Below, piece after piece: positions 61,395 through 64,000 of a stretch of DNA of 64,000 bases; position 1 is the stretch's first letter, and each line of letters begins with the position of its first letter. The stretch spans positions 2,144,527-2,208,526 of the forward strand of contig FP929140.1 in the NCBI GenBank assembly GCA_000198515.1, read 5' to 3'. Origin of the DNA: a gamma proteobacterium HdN1. Its GTDB lineage: Bacteria > Pseudomonadota > Gammaproteobacteria > Pseudomonadales > Ketobacteraceae. Made by a program: the position numbers and the translations under genes. The notes under the pieces are model-generated. The model saw only the letters and a program-made list of their open reading frames with translations, was not told where the DNA came from and made no database searches.

Positions 61395-64000
61395 TCAGAA
61401 GTCCTTAACAGGCAGAAAGGTTAACGTCAGATCGGCAGCAAGGGAGGGAACCTCCAATTGCACACTCGCAAGACCGATACCCGCCAAGTTGATACTGGCC
61501 GGAATCAGGAGTGGATCAGGATTGCGGATCTTGAGGATCAACCGGCCATCGTCGACAAAGCGCAGTGGCCCCTCAAGAGTCACATTACGCACCCGTTTGC
61601 TGCGAATATCGTGACCAAGCGTAATAGGGCCCAGTGCCGGTTTCAACTCAGGGGCGTCCACCAGTATGTCGAAGGTGGCGTTGAACCAGGGGCCGTCCGG
61701 CGTGTCGGAGATGAACCCGGTGATGAAGGGCTCATCAGCTCCTTGAGGTATTAGCCTGAGCACCAGTGGGCCCGTGTCCAGACCGATTGTGATGATGGCC
61801 AGAGCCCGAGCCTGCAGAAAAACGCTGGTGGTGCTGATGGTGGTTGGGTAGACGTTGGCGCGTATGGCTCCAGACATGAAATTGTCTGTGGCCGGGTTGC
61901 CGTCGATCAGGCGCCGATTCACCTGGACATTGGGATCAAAGGTGCGCGGGCCGGCCGCCAGAGCGCCGCTGCTGAGGAAGGCGAAGCGCTTTTCCGGGCA
62001 ACTCTCTCCGATTGCACAGCCGAGATTGGCCTGTGTGATAACGCCGCTGAAGTCCTTCAGTTCCAGCCGCAGATGATTGGGTGGCGCTTCGATGCTGTTG
62101 TCCGGAAGGACCAGGACACCTTGCTCTTCTTCATCAAACACCATATTGGCATTGACATCCACCACTGGTAGAACGCGCAACCCAACTAATGTATAGCGGT
62201 CGTCCTCGTCGGCAGCGACAAAGTGATTCACCATATCAGGACCGCCCTCGCGCGGGGCAGGGGCCGATGCACTGCTTCGCGAGATTTGCCGGGTTTGCAG
62301 CGGTGCGCCATCAGGCGAGCAAATGGCATTGACGCCGCAATCGGCATCGTTCGGCACCGATCTTAATGTGTAACGATACAGGTCACCAATCCGCCACGGG
62401 GTATCTGGGAAAAACTGAACGCGTTGGGGCAGGATATCCAGCCGGCCGGGCACGGGTACCCAATTGTTATCCAGGTCGCGGCGTTCAACGAAGAAGGTGC
62501 CGTCGTTGATCGTCACCGGATCTATGCTACGGTTGAAAGTCACTCTGACCGGGTAGTCCTTGTACAGACTATCCACATGGAGCAGGGGGTCGCTGTTCTG
62601 GCCGCCCACGCAGCGACCGTTGCGCCAATCAGGCCGTGGCCCGGTAAGCAGTGCGTCTGTAAGCGCACAGGAAAAGCCGGGAAACACGGCGGCGACTGGC
62701 GAGCGCAGATTAGCGGCGCTGCCGTCGGGAAGAGACAGGTCTTCAAAGCGAAGTGCCAGTGTCTCATCCTGGCTCAATGGATTGCCCTGCGTATCGCGCA
62801 GCAAGCTGGTCAGGACAATTTCGATATCAGTGTTGTGCTGCAGGTTACTGCCGTCGATGATCACCGTTGCGCCGTCGTGGCGCATGGGCGCGAGCTCCTT
62901 GGGTACCAGAGTGCCGTCGACACGCATCTCGATGGCGCCGTCAAGGAATACCGAAGCTGCATTCAGGGGTTTATTGAAGTTCAGAATAACAGGGTCCCCG
63001 GGGCGGGCATTGGGTTGAAAGTCTTCCCCGGGCGACCAGGACTGCAGCTCGAGCGGCCGCGTATCGGCTGGTGGTACCGGCGCGTTGCGCTGATCGACAT
63101 AGGATTCCAGACGGAAAGACAGCAGGCCGCTGGCGCGCTCCAAACCGAGAATCTCCGGTTCGACCACGCTGGCGGCATCCATCACCAGTACGCCATTCTC
63201 CACTATCGCGAGGCCCACTACCTGAATATTCAGCAAGTTCTGGCTCAGTGCCGCGTTGGCGATCCCGCCCTCTGCGGTCATGGCTGCGTCCATGTTGAGC
63301 AAGGCATAGCGAGGAGCATCCTTTGCTTTACTGAACGGGTTAGCGATCAGGTAGCCGTTTGCGTCGCTGAGCAGTGTGATCAGCACTTCACCGGTTTCGA
63401 TACCAGCGTTGACTTGACCCAGAATATTGACGGCCACCGGGCTGCCGCGTAGCACTGAACCTGCAGGCACCCGCAGAGGTGCCGCGTTGGCAAAATCCGG
63501 CACGAAACCCAGGTCCGCGGCCAAGTCTCCCTCCAGTCTGGTAAAGGATTCGTTACCCAGCACAAAAGTTTCTACCGGCACCTCATTGACGCGTTGCCCG
63601 GTGAGCCTTGACGCAAGCCCCGGCTGTTGTTCACCAAGCGTGCCTACCTTGAGAACGACCGTTTCTCGCGGTGGTGTGGCCACTGGTGTGAAGGAACGTT
63701 CGAGGAGGGGGAGCTCCTCATCCTCCCGGCTGCGCAGACCAGACAGGACCAAGGTATGTTCCGTCGGTTCGAGGTCATCCCTTGGGTCGAGCACAAGATA
63801 GCGGCCCTGCAGTAGCAGAGTGGCCTCGATCAGGCTGCCCTGCGAATTTTCAAGACGAACCTGATTTCCATAGTTGACGCTAGCCGGATCAAGTACGCGA
63901 TTGAACGCCATTCTCAGGGTGCTCATGTCATTCGGCTGCCTCGCATCGTCAATGTCGGTAAGCAGCGCGGGCTGATCCAGGGGTGTAGCGGCGAGCAGTT
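61395..64000 (-). CDS. Long exported protein with Ig-like (SbsA/Big-type) segments, 5' end outside window
   Basis: At least 867 residues; the frame is open to the window edge, so the ATG at 63924 need not be the start. It contains repeated Ig-like patterns of the SbsA/Big type: LRMAFNRVLDPASVN, VILNFNKPLNAAS and VRVTFNRSIDPVTIN, each followed by VEG/RD-like strands and an ALRFEDLSLPDG-like closing strand. Cysteines occur in pairs (CALTDAL...RCVGG; DCGVNAIC). It is probably a periplasmic or surface lipoprotein; its N-terminus is not visible. No link to the lipid operons beyond position is shown. Confidence 0.75.
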   Translation of the reverse strand, partial: LLAATPLDQPALLTDIDDARQPNDMSTLRMAFNRVLDPASVNYGNQVRLENSQGSLIEATLLLQGRYLVLDPRDDLEPTEHTLVLSGLRSREDEELPLLERSFTPVATPPRETVVLKVGTLGEQQPGLASRLTGQRVNEVPVETFVLGNESFTRLEGDLAADLGFVPDFANAAPLRVPAGSVLRGSPVAVNILGQVNAGIETGEVLITLLSDANGYLIANPFSKAKDAPRYALLNMDAAMTAEGGIANAALSQNLLNIQVVGLAIVENGVLVMDAASVVEPEILGLERASGLLSFRLESYVDQRNAPVPPADTRPLELQSWSPGEDFQPNARPGDPVILNFNKPLNAASVFLDGAIEMRVDGTLVPKELAPMRHDGATVIIDGSNLQHNTDIEIVLTSLLRDTQGNPLSQDETLALRFEDLSLPDGSAANLRSPVAAVFPGFSCALTDALLTGPRPDWRNGRCVGGQNSDPLLHVDSLYKDYPVRVTFNRSIDPVTINDGTFFVERRDLDNNWVPVPGRLDILPQRVQFFPDTPWRIGDLYRYTLRSVPNDADCGVNAICSPDGAPLQTRQISRSSASAPAPREGGPDMVNHFVAADEDDRYTLVGLRVLPVVDVNANMVFDEEEQGVLVLPDNSIEAPPNHLRLELKDFSGVITQANLGCAIGESCPEKRFAFLSSGALAAGPRTFDPNVQVNRRLIDGNPATDNFMSGAIRANVYPTTISTTSVFLQARALAIITIGLDTGPLVLRLIPQGADEPFITGFISDTPDGPWFNATFDILVDAPELKPALGPITLGHDIRSKRVRNVTLEGPLRFVDDGRLILKIRNPDPLLIPASINLAGIGLASVQLEVPSLAADLTLTFLPVKDF

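Noticed and set aside
62424..63452. 342-codon frame antisense to the Ig-like gene
   Set aside because: No ribosome site or domain; the Ig-like frame is longer and continuous to the edge.

Overview
The window comes from a Gram-negative bacterium, probably a proteobacterium. The signs are an OmpA-type lipoprotein, a porin remnant, a SecD-SecF fusion, an Rhs protein and ISAs1, IS91, IS3 and Tn3-family elements. I cannot place it more precisely: the SecDF fusion suits several lineages, and the lipid-catabolic genes resemble those of fatty-acid, steroid or alkane degraders. The sequence is a mosaic of two ordinary chromosomal parts on either side of a transposon-rich accessory block.

Region 1 (1-24.2 kb): the 3' end of secDF, an lrgAB pair, an extended SDR, a 57-aa charged protein, an OmpA-like lipoprotein, glutathione reductase and a HAMP adenylate/guanylate cyclase. 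A decayed ISAs1 and a 1618-aa Rhs protein follow; the Rhs protein has a DUF4279-type presumed immunity gene and a displaced Rhs fragment. Next is a beta-oxidation cluster: TetR regulator, acyl-CoA dehydrogenase, an SDR-MaoC-SCP2x3 multifunctional enzyme, an SCPx-type thiolase and a PF10118-type protein. This part is unusually rich in short tandem repeats at gene junctions, including two heptanucleotide arrays. One array (10 x 7 bp) lies inside the Rhs coding sequence, ahead of its signal peptide.

Region 2 (24.2-47.2 kb): accessory DNA. First comes a scrambled Tn3-family relic with two toxin-antitoxin (TA) pairs and three copies of the tnpS 3' end. It abuts a YbaL-like antiporter, a PstS-like protein and a broken porin. 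Next is a Tn4651-like transposon (tnpA, PIN/RHH TA, tnpS, tnpT), then a truncated AHH nuclease toxin with two Imm11-type genes, a decayed IS91-family transposase and a second Tn3-family transposon. The second transposon carries a SprT-like metalloprotein and an excisionase-HTH/PIN TA pair; its tnpA is split by a 1251-bp IS3-family element with a 3-bp target duplication.

Region 3 (47.2-64 kb): two convergent operons for a lipid or ketone pathway. Rightward: PF10118, BtrH_N/DUF4872, two hotdog thioesterases, an acyl-CoA ligase, a two-subunit acyl-CoA dehydrogenase and a GMC oxidoreductase. Leftward: alpha/beta hydrolase, Baeyer-Villiger-type monooxygenase, SDR, PF10118 and a hotdog thioesterase. 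Both operons start next to copies of the palindrome TTGGTYGGCCRACCAA. The adjacent TetR-type gene has lost its DNA-binding domain. A long Ig-like protein runs off the right edge.
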